A stretch of DNA of 64,000 nt from Schlesneria sp. (GTDB taxonomy: Bacteria; Planctomycetota; Planctomycetia; Planctomycetales; Planctomycetaceae). The number at the start of each line of letters is the position of its first letter. The first letter of the stretch is position 1. The translations under genes and the position numbers were made by a program. The stretch is taken from positions 1-64,000 of the forward strand of contig JAQGHU010000044.1 in assembly GCA_028291515.1 (NCBI GenBank). Reading direction: 5' to 3'. Of this stretch, positions 1 through 9,513 are shown in pieces. The notes below the pieces were generated by a model, which saw nothing but the letters and a program-made list of their open reading frames with translations, was not told the origin of the DNA and ran no database searches.

Positions 1-475
1 GTTGCTGCGGCGAAGCGGATTGACGCAGCGTCACATAGGCGGGTATTGGTTGCAGCCGAGGGGGCAGACAGAATCCCGTACCGATCGCGATTGTTCGAAT
101 TCCGATTCCACGAGCGGCCAGGAGCGCTGTCGGGCTGTAATCAGCCAGCAACAGATCCGGTCGGATGACATCAAACAGGTTCCGCCAAGCTGCAATCCGA
201 GCAGCGAGGTCCGCTATATTCGCGAAGCCCACATTATGCAACACGTGCGATAGCGACACCGTCGGCTCTATGATCCGATCAGGCGGATGGAGCGAAAGCG
301 GGGCTTGCCATAGCTGAAGTGACAGGCCCGCAAAAGCTCGACTGGCCCGCGCCAAGTCCCGCGACACCACATGCACACGATGACCGCGCGTCAGCAGTTC
401 TTGCAGCATTTCCCGGTGCGGATTCAAGTGGCCTTGGCCACCTCCCAGTTCCCACGCGAATAACACTTTCGTCAT
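1..475 (-). CDS. Glycosyltransferase, MGT/GT1-like, N-terminal part (runs off left edge)
   Basis: The reverse strand is open from ATG at 475 to the window edge, giving 158 residues with no stop. It begins MTKVLFAWELGGGQGHLNPH, the glycine-rich N-terminal loop of GT-B glycosyltransferases of the UDP-glucosyl/macrolide type. A GHRVHVVSRDL strand-turn and a DVIRPDLLLADYSP segment follow, where the family places the acceptor-side Rossmann fold. The nucleotide-sugar-binding C-terminal half lies outside the window, so donor and acceptor cannot be inferred. It is divergent from the giant gene at 827. Family assignment is fairly secure; substrate is unknown. Confidence 0.72.
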   Translation of the reverse strand, partial: MTKVLFAWELGGGQGHLNPHREMLQELLTRGHRVHVVSRDLARASRAFAGLSLQLWQAPLSLHPPDRIIEPTVSLSHVLHNVGFANIADLAARIAAWRNLFDVIRPDLLLADYSPTALLAARGIGIRTIAIGTGFCLPPRLQPIPAYVTLRQSASPQQ

Positions 476-826
476 GTTCTAGTTATCTCATCCTATATGA
501 TTCTGAATTAATCGTCAGTAATAAGCTGAAGGCTGGCAAGGGGCGTTAAATCGCCGTAGCGTTTCGCGTCTCATCTTAAAGCACTGGTGTATCACCGTTC
601 CTCTTTCGTTTCCAATGTCGTCATCCTGTCTGTGGTGATTTGTCATTTCTCGTTCGGGTTGTGTTCGTTTTGTCAGTGAACGGGAGGCGACTCTGATCGT
701 CGCCATGCGGATGGCAGGTTCGGCGAGATATCTGCGGTTTTCCAGATGAGAAGTTCGGTTTTTCGTGGCGAGGCCGTGACCGGTGCTGGCTGACTGGTCA
801 CACGAAACTCTGACGGAGCGTGTCTG
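476..826. other. Intergenic region between divergent genes
   Basis: This 351-base stretch lies between the divergent glycosyltransferase and the giant surface protein and should carry both promoters. I see a usable ribosome binding site for the rightward gene (ACGGAG at 813-818, eight bases before ATG 827) but no convincing -35/-10 pair. The reverse-strand reading frame crossing it continues antisense into the giant gene and does not look like a protein. Confidence 0.5.
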
Positions 827-3800
827 ATGCTGTTGTTCAACTGGCTGGTGGCGTTGCGGAATCGTCTGCGGTCTTTCACACATCGCCGTCCCCAAGTCGT
901 CACCCGGCGGCGAAGGCAGTCCCTGTCGAGCATTGCGGCGATCGTGGAAGTCCTGGAGCCCCGCCGCGTGATGAGTGCCGTCGCTGCGGTAGACGACAGC
1001 TATCAGGTTCAGCAGCAAGCCCAGATGATGACCGCCCCGCCGATCCTGATGGACGTGCTGTCGAACGACACCAGCACTGGGGGAGCGATGACCATCACGT
1101 CCGTGCAGACTCCCGGCTACGGCTCGGTGTCGATCCAGCACGCGAGCAGTGGCAGCGGCAGTTCCTCGGGCAGTGGTTCTGGCAGTTCCCTTCCCGATCA
1201 ATTGCTGTTCACGCCCTCTTACGGTTACACCGGCACTGAAACGTTCACCTACACCGTATCCGACGCGGCGGGTGATCATTCCACCGCGACTATCACAGTG
1301 ACGGTATTGCCAGCCAGCGGTTCTGGCAGTGGCTCATCCTCGGGCAGCGGTTCCTCTTCGACGAGCGGTTCGGGGAGCACCTCCACATCGGGTAGCGGAT
1401 CTTCGTCGGGCTCTGGCAGCACATCCACTTCCGGAAGCGGGAGCAGTTCGACTTCTGGTAGCGGCAGCGGTTCTTCGTCGGGCAGCGGTAGCGGTTCCGG
1501 CTCATCCAGCGGATCATCAGCCCCCGTCGTCTCTGGCTTGATGAATGGTTCCGGCAGCACGACCGGTGGGACGACGGTTTACATCAGCGGCTCGGGCTTC
1601 AGCCAGGCGACGCAGGTGCTGTTCGGCAGCACGCTCGCTACGTCGTTCACGATCAACTCGGATTCGTCGATCACCGCGGTTGCCCCGCCGCACGTCCAGG
1701 GGAACGTCGATGTTATCGTCGTCTCCCCCACTGGGGCGTCCAGCATCACCCTCTCCGATCAGTTCAGCTATCAAGCTCCGATCGGCGTACCGACAGTCAC
1801 CAACGTCACTCCCGGAACGGAAACGATTTCCGGCGGTGATTCAATCACGATCACCGGCAGCGGCTTCACGAACGCAACATCCGTGTCATTCGGCGGGACG
1901 CTGGCCTACGGATTCTCGGTGATGTCCGACACGACCATCGTCGCGGTCGCCCCCAGCCACATGTCGGGTCAGATCGATGTACAGGTGACGACCAGTGCCG
2001 GGACTTCGCAGGCCACTGCCAGCGATCATCTGGCCTACACCACCCCCGTTCTGACACCCGCCGTCACCGGGCTCACCGTTGGCACGGGGACCAGCGGGGG
2101 CGGGACCAGTGTCACGATCATGGGAGCCAACTTCACCAACGTCAGTGCGGTCTGGTTCGGCAGTGTCCAGGCGACCTCGTTCACCGTGAACTCGGCCAAT
2201 TCCATCACCGCAATTACGCCCGCAGAAGGTATCGGCTCAGTTGATGTCAGAGTGACGAACAGCGCCGGAACTTCCGGGGTGACGCCTGGTGACCAATTCA
2301 CATTCCAGTCGATGTCTCCGACAGTAACCGGCTTGTCGACGACCTCCGGTTTGGGCACGGGCGGTTCGTCAATCGTGATCACCGGGACCAACTTCCAGGG
2401 ATCGACCGCAGTCTACTTTGGCGGTGTTGCCGCCAGCTTCATGGTGACCGGCCCGAACTCGATCACCGCGGTGACACCGGCCGTAGCCGCCGGTGTGGTG
2501 GACGTGACGGTGGTGTCGTCGAATGGGACCTCGACGATCTCCAGCGCCGATCAATTCACCTTTACCGCGGCCCAGGTGCCGCCGACCGTCACCGGTGTGA
2601 CCCCACCTGCCAGCGGCTCACTGACGATCACCGGGGCCAACTTCGTCGGTGTTTCGACCGTGACGATTGGCGGCCAGAGCGTTGGTTTCATGGTGCTGTC
2701 GAGCACTTCCATCATGGCCAGCGTGCCGTCGACACTGACGGGAACCGTCGATGTGACCGTGACCACGTCGAGTGGCACGTCGGCCGTCTCGATGGCTGAC
2801 CAGGTCGCGCTCGGTTCGGGTTCCTCAGGTTCCGGCTCGGGCTCAGGAAGTGGCAGCGGTTCCGGTAGCGGATCATCCGGCACCAGTGGTAGCGGGTCGT
2901 CCGGTTCGGGTTCCTCTGGCAGCGGTAGCGGTTCGACGAGTGGTAGTGGCAGCGGCACCTCAGGTTCAGGCTCTGGCAGCAGCGGTTCGTCTGGTACGCC
3001 CTCCACGTATGGCATGTACGTGGTTCCCACCAACGCGGGCGATCCATTCAACGGACAGTACGTCGGGTCGGTCCTGTCCTACCAGCCGTATGTGCCGACG
3101 GGACCGGATTCGCCACCTTCCACACCCAGCTTGAATCCACAATATTCCTACTCGGCCTACGGGTCCACATCGACGGATGGCGGGACGATTCCGATCACCG
3201 GCGGTTCTAGCTACACCAACGCTGACGGCTCGGTCTTCACGGAGGTGATCACTGGCAGCGAAACGTTCACCTACGCGCAATCGACAGTCCGAGACTACGG
3301 CACCTCGACCGGCGGGCTCGGCTACACCGTGACCGACTCCCTGCACATCACGATCCATATGGACTACGGGATCACCGATACTCTCACGGCGGCCGACGGT
3401 ACGGGGTACACCAAGACGATGACCCGCACCGACGACCTGCACTGGGACAGCAGCGTCGTGCAAGGCGGTACTTCCACCTATTCGCGAGACGATCACTCGG
3501 TGGTGCATAATTCTGACCAGGAAACGGGCTTGGATAGCAACGGATCGGCCACTCGAATCACGCTGAACGGCAGTTCCACCGACGATCGCGACGACCAGAT
3601 GTCGTGGACCACGACCCCGAGCGGGACGAACGGGACATTCCAGCACACCGACAGCGGTAACGACTCGCTGGCGATGACATCGACCACGAATACCGGCACA
3701 GACACTGAAAGCGGGAACTCTAGCGGGACCGACAACTGGAATATTGACGACCAGAGCACATTCAACTGGACGGCGGCCGGCATCAAAACCGGTAACGCCA

Positions 3801-6800
3801 CCGTGACGGCGAGCGCGTCGGGGAATGACAACTACCTCGACAACGATACGAAACAGTGGACCACGGTCACCCCCGACACTTACGGTTCGACCACCGTCAT
3901 CGACACCGCGACGACGAAGGACAAGGGGAACGACGAATACAGCCTCTCCCGAAATGCCACTGCTACCATCAACACCAGTGGCTTCATCACAAGCAGCGAA
4001 ACCGTCGATGAAACAGATGATGGAGCCGATGACTATACGACCAGTGATGTCGGCACGGTCGATACTACGGAAACGCTGGCGGATGGTTCGGTCGTCACTG
4101 GCCATGACGATTTCGATGACTCCAACGAAGACAAGTCGAACTACGATGACAGTGACGATGAGACTGATGCGACCGGCGTCAACGGCAGCGATCAGTTCCA
4201 CGAGGAAGAGGAAGACGACGACGAGTTCGACTTATCCAACGAAGAAACGATCAACCTGACATCGACCGGGCAGTCTGGCCTGACGACGGCGGTGATGTTG
4301 AGCGACAAGTCCTCGGACGATGGCTCGCTGAAGCGAGATGATCAGCTCGACGACGACGAAACACTGAATGCGTACAAGTGGGACTTGGGCGACGAGTACA
4401 CGTTCGAGGACGAAGAACACGAACAGGACACGGCGACCGACACGCTGGTCATCACCGTTGCCACGCACGGCCTGATCGCGCCCGGGGAACAATTCGATTC
4501 GACCGAGACGCTCCGAATCACCGACACATCCCACACGAAGGACGACGAGGATGATGCAGGAACGGAGGAAGACGAACCGAACAGCGCCGATACCGAAGAC
4601 GATACGCGGCATGACACGTTCCACGAGGACGACGATCTGAAGATCACGGACGATGTGGATTCGACCGACACGCAGACGCTCGCCGACGGCACGGTGATCA
4701 CGACGACTTCCGCCAACGTGGATGTCGAGGAGTTGCAGGATATCGAGGACGACACGGATGACGACGAGCATTCCGTCGCCGTGACTGGCGTGTCGAGCGA
4801 TGATGATGACTTCTCCGACGAATTCGATGAGACAGACGACTATTTTGAGCTCGATTCGGTCAGTCAATCGGTCGTGATCCCGATCGCAGGCGGCACACTT
4901 CGTATGGGGAGCACGAGTTCGTTCCAGGAAACCGGGGATGCCTATGAGTCCGACGTGGAAAACGGCGAGCGGCTCTCAGGAGCGACGAACAGCGTCGTTC
5001 ACGAGACCGACCGGCTCGACCTGTCCAACGAAGACGCCGGGACGGAGAGCTTCCAGGACTATTTCCAGCTCTCGACAACCGATCCGGTGACGGGCGTGGT
5101 GACCAGCATCCAGGCGTCGGACAATGACTCGAATCAGTTCACCGACTCGTTGCTAGATCGCCGGTACCAGCGCACAGGCACAGATGTCGGTGACGGTACC
5201 GATGGTGAGACCGGCCCGGCCTATACCGATTACGGAAGCTCCGGTGGCACGGACAACTACGACAACCAGAGCCACCTGCAGATCACGATTCAAGGCAGCC
5301 CGACCCCCGGCGTCACGATCGACTTCGAAGAACACCTCGACGAAGAAGATCAGGGCGGCGACTTCGAAGACGATTCGATTGCCGGAACCACCCCGCACGA
5401 CGACACCGAATCCGACACCTTCAACGGCCACGACCACATTACCGAAACCGGTGGCGGGCATAATAAGATCGCGATCGACACTTCGTCGGACGATGGTCAC
5501 GGGAACTCGGTAACCTACCATGAGGAAGACAACGAGACCGACACGATCGACGAGGAGGTCGACGACGAGGATGACGGCACCGAAAACTGGAATGTTACGA
5601 ACGGACTGACGACATCAGATACCGAGCATGACACCGATACCGAAAACGGCACGCTCGACAATGAAGCCAACGCAACGACGATCACTCAAAGAACTATCAC
5701 CTCAGTCGATCCGACTACGGGCCTACAGGTGACGTTTTCCATTACCGACAACTCGACCGACGACATTACTGAAATTGAATCGCTCAATGAAACTGACCAG
5801 CACGTCGGCGGCAGTGCGAACAGCGACGAGATTTCCGGCGACGTCGATATCACCGAACACGAACAGATCGGGGACCAGAAACAGCAAACGATCCACCTGA
5901 TTGGTACGGATAGTCACGGGAACACGTACAACTTGACCGGTGTTTCTAACTTGATTGTGACTGAGGCACTCAATTCAGGCGACGACATCTCGGAAGCCAC
6001 GACCGCAACCACTACCGAAACTCGTAGCGAAGAGGCCACTGTTGACGAACAAGATAGCGAGACCCTATCCGGAACGATGTCATTCGTCGATCCGACGACG
6101 GGCATCATTACAGCTGTCACCGTGAATGATGAATTCACTGACACACTGCACGATCAGGAAACCGATGGGGATACGTCGGTCACACCGCTGACATCCGCCA
6201 ATCACACACCCACCGACACGTTGACATCGACGGAAGGGGGCACGAATGTTGCGAGTCTGAAAATTGACGAAAACGTTACCGAGACCAATCCGGACGGTAC
6301 GCCGGTTTCGACGACTAACACGCTGCCTCAATCAGTTCACGCATCCGCTACCGACACCGAGACATCAACGAATGGCGTGGAGTCAGACGCGGTGACGTTC
6401 GTGGATTCGACAGGGGACAACGCACCGACATTTAGCAGCGGCCCGGCCGATTTCTCAGTTCCGATCGGTTCGACGCCGACTGGACTTGCCATCTCTGCAA
6501 TGGGCAGTTCGAGCGATCCCGTCGCGTATTCGATCAACGGAACCAATATCGCGACGATTGACGCCACGACAGGGGCGCTGACCTTCACCGGTTCTGTCGC
6601 CACCTGTTCCGCTTTCACTGTCACGGCGACTGATACCGTAACGGGCAGTTCTACCACCGAAACCGTGCAGATCACCGCAGTAGATGCGAATCTGTTGTCG
6701 GCGTGCTTTGCTCCCGGTACCCCGATCCGCGTTCCTGGCGGATTCAAGAGAATCGAGGAAATTCAGGTGGGCGACTATGTTCTCTCCCGGGATGAACATC

Positions 6801-8197
6801 GCCCCGACAGCCCGGTCGTCAAGCGACGCGTGGAACTGGTTTTCCATACTGACGGCCAATTGTGCGAATTGACGATTTCCGGCCGCACGATCCGCACTAC
6901 GCGCGAGCACCGGTTCCACCTGTACGGCGGCGACTGGGTGGCGGCGAAGGAATTGCAACCAGGTTCGCAGTTAACGTCACTGGACGGCCCGCCCCTGACA
7001 GTGGAGTCCATTGCTCCGACTCCAATTCTGACCAGCGTCCACAACATGCGAGTCGCCGAAGACCATACGTACTTCGTCGGCGAAGAGAGCTGGGGTTGGA
7101 GCGTCTGGGCGCACAATGAGTACGATCCGGGTGCATCGCCCTTCGGAGCGAATCGGACTCTATGGCAACGGGCAAAAGAGGCGATTAGTGACACTCTCAG
7201 CACCGACACGTTGAGTGATATGGCGGCGATCGGCCCATCGTGGCTCAGCGATTACTTTTTTCCCGATCTCGGGGCCGCTACGATGGTTGTGAGTGCCCCA
7301 GCGCGCGCCGCAGCGAGCCTCGTATTTGTCGGCGACGTGACGGTTCAAGAAGCGCGGATTTTGGATGATTCGATAAATGGGAGGTCAACTTCAGACGTTC
7401 CGATTGATCTCTCACGCGCCGCGAAAACAGCGATCTCATTCGCCCCATTGGGCCCGCTAAGTCAGTACCCGCTAGTTGGCAAAGGAGTAGCGGGATACGT
7501 CACGATCACCAGCGGCGCGACAGCGATTGGGAATATCAGGAACGAGGATTATGTCCAGGGTGCCGTGAATTTGACATTCACGGGGATGGGCGCGTACAGC
7601 CTATTACCAAATCGCTTGCCCACCAGTCCATCAAATAATTCGCAAAAGTTTCAGAAATTCTCACAAGAACTTATCAATGACGTAGTTACACCAATAGAAG
7701 AGCCACTTCCATTTCCCGAGCCCCAAGGAGTAGTGACTGCTATCGCCGAGAACGGGAAAATCGTGCAATCGGTACCGGCGACCGGCTATCATGGAACCAG
7801 CGGAATAACGGTGGAGGAGGCAGCTGCAAACGGACTGCCAGGGGGTGGTACAAACTGGAATTTGGCTGAACACGTTGCGGGGGCTGCGGACAGTGCTTTC
7901 CGCGGAATGGCTCCAAGCCCCGGAAGGGCCGGTTCGTCAGCTCTGCAAACGCCTGCTGAATTTGCGCGCGATGGTGGTATCGTTGTAGAAGTTGATAATG
8001 TGCCGGGCTTCGATACGGCTCAGCATGCGCCAAATGTCGTCGGCCGGATGGTAAAGGGAGAGGCAGAAATTGCGACCCCACGAAAGATTCCGACCGAGCG
8101 CATTATCCGCATTGGAGAAGTCGGGCTAGACAAGCATGGCAGAGAGATCGTTGTTAAATGGCATCCAAACATCAATTATAAGCCTATCGCGGAGTGA
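827..8197 (+). CDS. Giant LEPR-motif surface/secreted protein with TIG repeats, Hint domain and ADP-ribosyltransferase-like toxin C-terminus
   Basis: 2,456 residues. The N-terminus is basic and carries LEPRRVMS at residues 43-50, the LEPR-XLL-type element found on large exported planctomycete proteins. Then: a cadherin/Big-like domain (~51-160), a Ser-Gly linker (~162-232), five IPT/TIG Ig-like repeats (~232-663) each ending in a DVxVxxxxGTS-like strand, a second Ser-Gly linker (~663-725), a very long Asp/Thr/Ser/Glu-rich region (~800-1860), another cadherin-like domain (~1866-1955), and a Hint autoprocessing domain (~1958-2098) starting ACFAPGTPIRVPGG with the conserved first Cys and a TREHRF block. 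After the Hint come ~220 variable residues and a C-terminal domain (~2318-2456) with GYHGTS, SAFRG and EAEIATPRKIPTERI, which resembles ADP-ribosyltransferase folds. This order is that of a polymorphic toxin: export and stalk, releasing peptidase, toxin tip. ATG 827 has RBS ACGGAG. The toxin fold is inferred from short motifs only. Confidence 0.82.
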   Translation: MLLFNWLVALRNRLRSFTHRRPQVVTRRRRQSLSSIAAIVEVLEPRRVMSAVAAVDDSYQVQQQAQMMTAPPILMDVLSNDTSTGGAMTITSVQTPGYGSVSIQHASSGSGSSSGSGSGSSLPDQLLFTPSYGYTGTETFTYTVSDAAGDHSTATITVTVLPASGSGSGSSSGSGSSSTSGSGSTSTSGSGSSSGSGSTSTSGSGSSSTSGSGSGSSSGSGSGSGSSSGSSAPVVSGLMNGSGSTTGGTTVYISGSGFSQATQVLFGSTLATSFTINSDSSITAVAPPHVQGNVDVIVVSPTGASSITLSDQFSYQAPIGVPTVTNVTPGTETISGGDSITITGSGFTNATSVSFGGTLAYGFSVMSDTTIVAVAPSHMSGQIDVQVTTSAGTSQATASDHLAYTTPVLTPAVTGLTVGTGTSGGGTSVTIMGANFTNVSAVWFGSVQATSFTVNSANSITAITPAEGIGSVDVRVTNSAGTSGVTPGDQFTFQSMSPTVTGLSTTSGLGTGGSSIVITGTNFQGSTAVYFGGVAASFMVTGPNSITAVTPAVAAGVVDVTVVSSNGTSTISSADQFTFTAAQVPPTVTGVTPPASGSLTITGANFVGVSTVTIGGQSVGFMVLSSTSIMASVPSTLTGTVDVTVTTSSGTSAVSMADQVALGSGSSGSGSGSGSGSGSGSGSSGTSGSGSSGSGSSGSGSGSTSGSGSGTSGSGSGSSGSSGTPSTYGMYVVPTNAGDPFNGQYVGSVLSYQPYVPTGPDSPPSTPSLNPQYSYSAYGSTSTDGGTIPITGGSSYTNADGSVFTEVITGSETFTYAQSTVRDYGTSTGGLGYTVTDSLHITIHMDYGITDTLTAADGTGYTKTMTRTDDLHWDSSVVQGGTSTYSRDDHSVVHNSDQETGLDSNGSATRITLNGSSTDDRDDQMSWTTTPSGTNGTFQHTDSGNDSLAMTSTTNTGTDTESGNSSGTDNWNIDDQSTFNWTAAGIKTGNATVTASASGNDNYLDNDTKQWTTVTPDTYGSTTVIDTATTKDKGNDEYSLSRNATATINTSGFITSSETVDETDDGADDYTTSDVGTVDTTETLADGSVVTGHDDFDDSNEDKSNYDDSDDETDATGVNGSDQFHEEEEDDDEFDLSNEETINLTSTGQSGLTTAVMLSDKSSDDGSLKRDDQLDDDETLNAYKWDLGDEYTFEDEEHEQDTATDTLVITVATHGLIAPGEQFDSTETLRITDTSHTKDDEDDAGTEEDEPNSADTEDDTRHDTFHEDDDLKITDDVDSTDTQTLADGTVITTTSANVDVEELQDIEDDTDDDEHSVAVTGVSSDDDDFSDEFDETDDYFELDSVSQSVVIPIAGGTLRMGSTSSFQETGDAYESDVENGERLSGATNSVVHETDRLDLSNEDAGTESFQDYFQLSTTDPVTGVVTSIQASDNDSNQFTDSLLDRRYQRTGTDVGDGTDGETGPAYTDYGSSGGTDNYDNQSHLQITIQGSPTPGVTIDFEEHLDEEDQGGDFEDDSIAGTTPHDDTESDTFNGHDHITETGGGHNKIAIDTSSDDGHGNSVTYHEEDNETDTIDEEVDDEDDGTENWNVTNGLTTSDTEHDTDTENGTLDNEANATTITQRTITSVDPTTGLQVTFSITDNSTDDITEIESLNETDQHVGGSANSDEISGDVDITEHEQIGDQKQQTIHLIGTDSHGNTYNLTGVSNLIVTEALNSGDDISEATTATTTETRSEEATVDEQDSETLSGTMSFVDPTTGIITAVTVNDEFTDTLHDQETDGDTSVTPLTSANHTPTDTLTSTEGGTNVASLKIDENVTETNPDGTPVSTTNTLPQSVHASATDTETSTNGVESDAVTFVDSTGDNAPTFSSGPADFSVPIGSTPTGLAISAMGSSSDPVAYSINGTNIATIDATTGALTFTGSVATCSAFTVTATDTVTGSSTTETVQITAVDANLLSACFAPGTPIRVPGGFKRIEEIQVGDYVLSRDEHRPDSPVVKRRVELVFHTDGQLCELTISGRTIRTTREHRFHLYGGDWVAAKELQPGSQLTSLDGPPLTVESIAPTPILTSVHNMRVAEDHTYFVGEESWGWSVWAHNEYDPGASPFGANRTLWQRAKEAISDTLSTDTLSDMAAIGPSWLSDYFFPDLGAATMVVSAPARAAASLVFVGDVTVQEARILDDSINGRSTSDVPIDLSRAAKTAISFAPLGPLSQYPLVGKGVAGYVTITSGATAIGNIRNEDYVQGAVNLTFTGMGAYSLLPNRLPTSPSNNSQKFQKFSQELINDVVTPIEEPLPFPEPQGVVTAIAENGKIVQSVPATGYHGTSGITVEEAAANGLPGGGTNWNLAEHVAGAADSAFRGMAPSPGRAGSSALQTPAEFARDGGIVVEVDNVPGFDTAQHAPNVVGRMVKGEAEIATPRKIPTERIIRIGEVGLDKHGREIVVKWHPNINYKPIAE
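1312..1522 (+). repeat. Ser-Gly(-Thr) coding repeat, linker 1
   Basis: Degenerate in-frame repetition of GGC-AGC-type codons encodes about 70 residues of Ser, Gly and some Thr between the first cadherin-like domain and the TIG repeats of the giant protein. It probably forms a flexible, protease-resistant linker. Such tracts are prone to replication slippage, so its length may vary between strains. Confidence 0.85.
2815..3000 (+). repeat. Ser-Gly coding repeat, linker 2
   Basis: A second in-frame Ser-Gly tract of about 60 residues joins the fifth TIG repeat to the acidic region of the giant protein. Composition and codon pattern match linker 1, suggesting expansion of one ancestral unit. Confidence 0.85.
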
Positions 8198-8566
8198 GTG
8201 GTGAACAACATCCAATACGACGGTAGTCGGGAGGACGCATATATGGAAGCTGCATACCAATATACGTGCGGAAACATCAATGAAGCAGCATCTGGATTTG
8301 AAGCATTATCGAGAAGTGGCCACCCGGCTGCAACATCTTACTTGGCCATGATATATCTTCACGATTTACATGACACAGAACGCGGAATAGAACTGTACGA
8401 GTTGGCTGTGTCACAAGGGGATAGCGATGCGGCCTATAATCTTGGAGCCCTTTACAGGACCGGCGCTTGGGGGATCCCAAAGGATCCGGCCAAAAGCAGA
8501 GCGTATCTTATTCAATCACAAGCGATGGGATGTAAGCTCTCTGTGGCGGACTTCTTGAAAGAATGA
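8198..8566 (+). CDS. Sel1-repeat protein, candidate immunity protein for the giant toxin
   Basis: 122 residues with two recognisable Sel1-like (TPR-related) repeats: the first around AATSYLAMIYL, the second DAAYNLGALYRTGAWGIPKD. The GTG start at 8198 directly follows the TGA of the giant gene (8195-8197), so translation is probably coupled. A second GTG at 8201 is an alternative. No signal peptide, so the product is cytosolic. Position, size and composition fit the immunity partner of a polymorphic toxin, which would bind the C-terminal domain and protect the producer. Sel1 family membership is clear from sequence. The immunity role is inferred from genomic context only. Confidence 0.7.
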   Translation: MVNNIQYDGSREDAYMEAAYQYTCGNINEAASGFEALSRSGHPAATSYLAMIYLHDLHDTERGIELYELAVSQGDSDAAYNLGALYRTGAWGIPKDPAKSRAYLIQSQAMGCKLSVADFLKE

Positions 8567-8693
8567 CGCGCACAGGTCCGGGAAAGGTTCATTATTGTCG
8601 AAGTGATTGGGGATCGCTAGCGTTTTGGAGTCGCAATGGCGAGGGTGACAGCGGTTGTTTGACAAGCCGGCCGATTACGGCGCTATTAACGAC

Positions 8694-9447
8694 AAGAAAA
8701 GGTGCAGGAACCATTTCTGGGCAGGCGGCGTCGGAATTGTTAACATTGAGTGATGGGACGACCACTGCGAGCTGCCGAGGCTGGGTATGTTTATCATGTC
8801 CTGAACCGTGCTAACGCGCGGATGACAATCTTCGAGAAGGATCAGGATTACGAGGCATTTGAGCGGGTGCTGACCGAGGCAGTGGAACGGACGAAGACTC
8901 GACTGTTGGCGTATTGTGTGATGCCGAATCATTGGCACCTCGTGGTGTGGCCTCAAGCCGATGGGGAATTGTCAGACTTTGTTGGCTGGCTCACGTTGAC
9001 ACATACGCAGCGCTGGCACGCTCATCGTCACACCGCCGGCACCGGACATGTCTACCAGGGGCGTTTCAAGTCCTTTCCCGTCCAGCAGGACGAGCACTTC
9101 TACACCGTCTGCCGTTATGTCGAGCGGAATGCACTGCGGGCCAACCTCGTGGCTCAGGCGGAACAGTGGCGCTGGAGCAGCCTGTCCCGCTGGCTGACGG
9201 GAAATGCTGCGCAGAAATCGCTACTGGCAGCTTAGCCGACTCCGCGCCGGCCCCAGTGGGTGGATCACGTGAATACCCCGCAAACCGAGGACGAACTGGC
9301 GGCATTGCACCGCTGCGTCCAACGCGGTTGCCCCTATGGAAGTGAGGCCTGGGCGAGTACGACGACGCAGAAACGTGGCCTGGAAATAACCCTCCGCCCG
9401 CGCGGCCGACCAAAGAACTCCTAATTTGGTTCCTGGCACCTTTTTCT
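8694..9447. mobile_element. RAYT-type element with REP-like imperfect inverted ends
   Basis: AAGAAAAGGTGCAGGAACCATTT at its left end (given here only as key parts: AAAAGGTG and GGAACC, from 8694) is mirrored at the right by GGTTCCTGGCACCTTTTTC (9428-9446). Between them lies one Y1/HUH tyrosine transposase gene. This is the usual layout of REP-associated tyrosine transposases, which act on palindromic REP sequences. The same palindrome core recurs at 11048, 11294 and 11930. No target-site duplication was identified. Confidence 0.6.
8753..9424 (+). pseudogene. REP-associated tyrosine transposase (Y1/IS200-like), interrupted by an in-frame amber stop
   Basis: The frame from ATG 8753 shows an N-terminal YHVLNRANARM segment, the metal-binding HUH motif in MPNHWHLVVWP, GHVYQGRFKSFPVQ, and the catalytic-tyrosine region CRYVERNALRANLV. 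At 9233-9235 a TAG follows KSLLAA. The sister copy at 11183-11938 has TGG (Trp) there. Beyond the TAG the same frame continues for 62 codons with close similarity to the sister C-terminus (PTPRRPQWVDHVN) and ends at TAA 9422-9424. The gene is therefore a 223-codon transposase broken at codon 161. The catalytic core precedes the stop, so a truncated product could retain partial activity. Confidence 0.85.
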
Positions 9448-9513
9448 ATCTGGACAAAATTTTCATCAAGGGATGGGAGCAGTACAAACGTGTTTTCGGA
9501 GGTTAACGCGCAA

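Noticed and set aside
515-1279. Reverse-strand 254-residue open frame
   Set aside because: Antisense to the start of the giant gene; Arg/His-rich composition from reading the complementary codons and no family motif.
1312-3000. Possible CRISPR or satellite array from repeated GGCAGC-like strings
   Set aside because: Units are irregular, in frame and encode Ser-Gly linkers; no unique spacers of constant length.
2966-4201. Reverse-strand 411-residue open frame
   Set aside because: Mirror of the low-complexity acidic region; Val/Arg/Gly bias is an artefact of complementary Asp/Thr codons.
8563-8814. 83-residue frame overlapping the Sel1 gene stop by ATGA
   Set aside because: Runs into the RAYT element and has no protein-like pattern; the overlap with the stop looks accidental.
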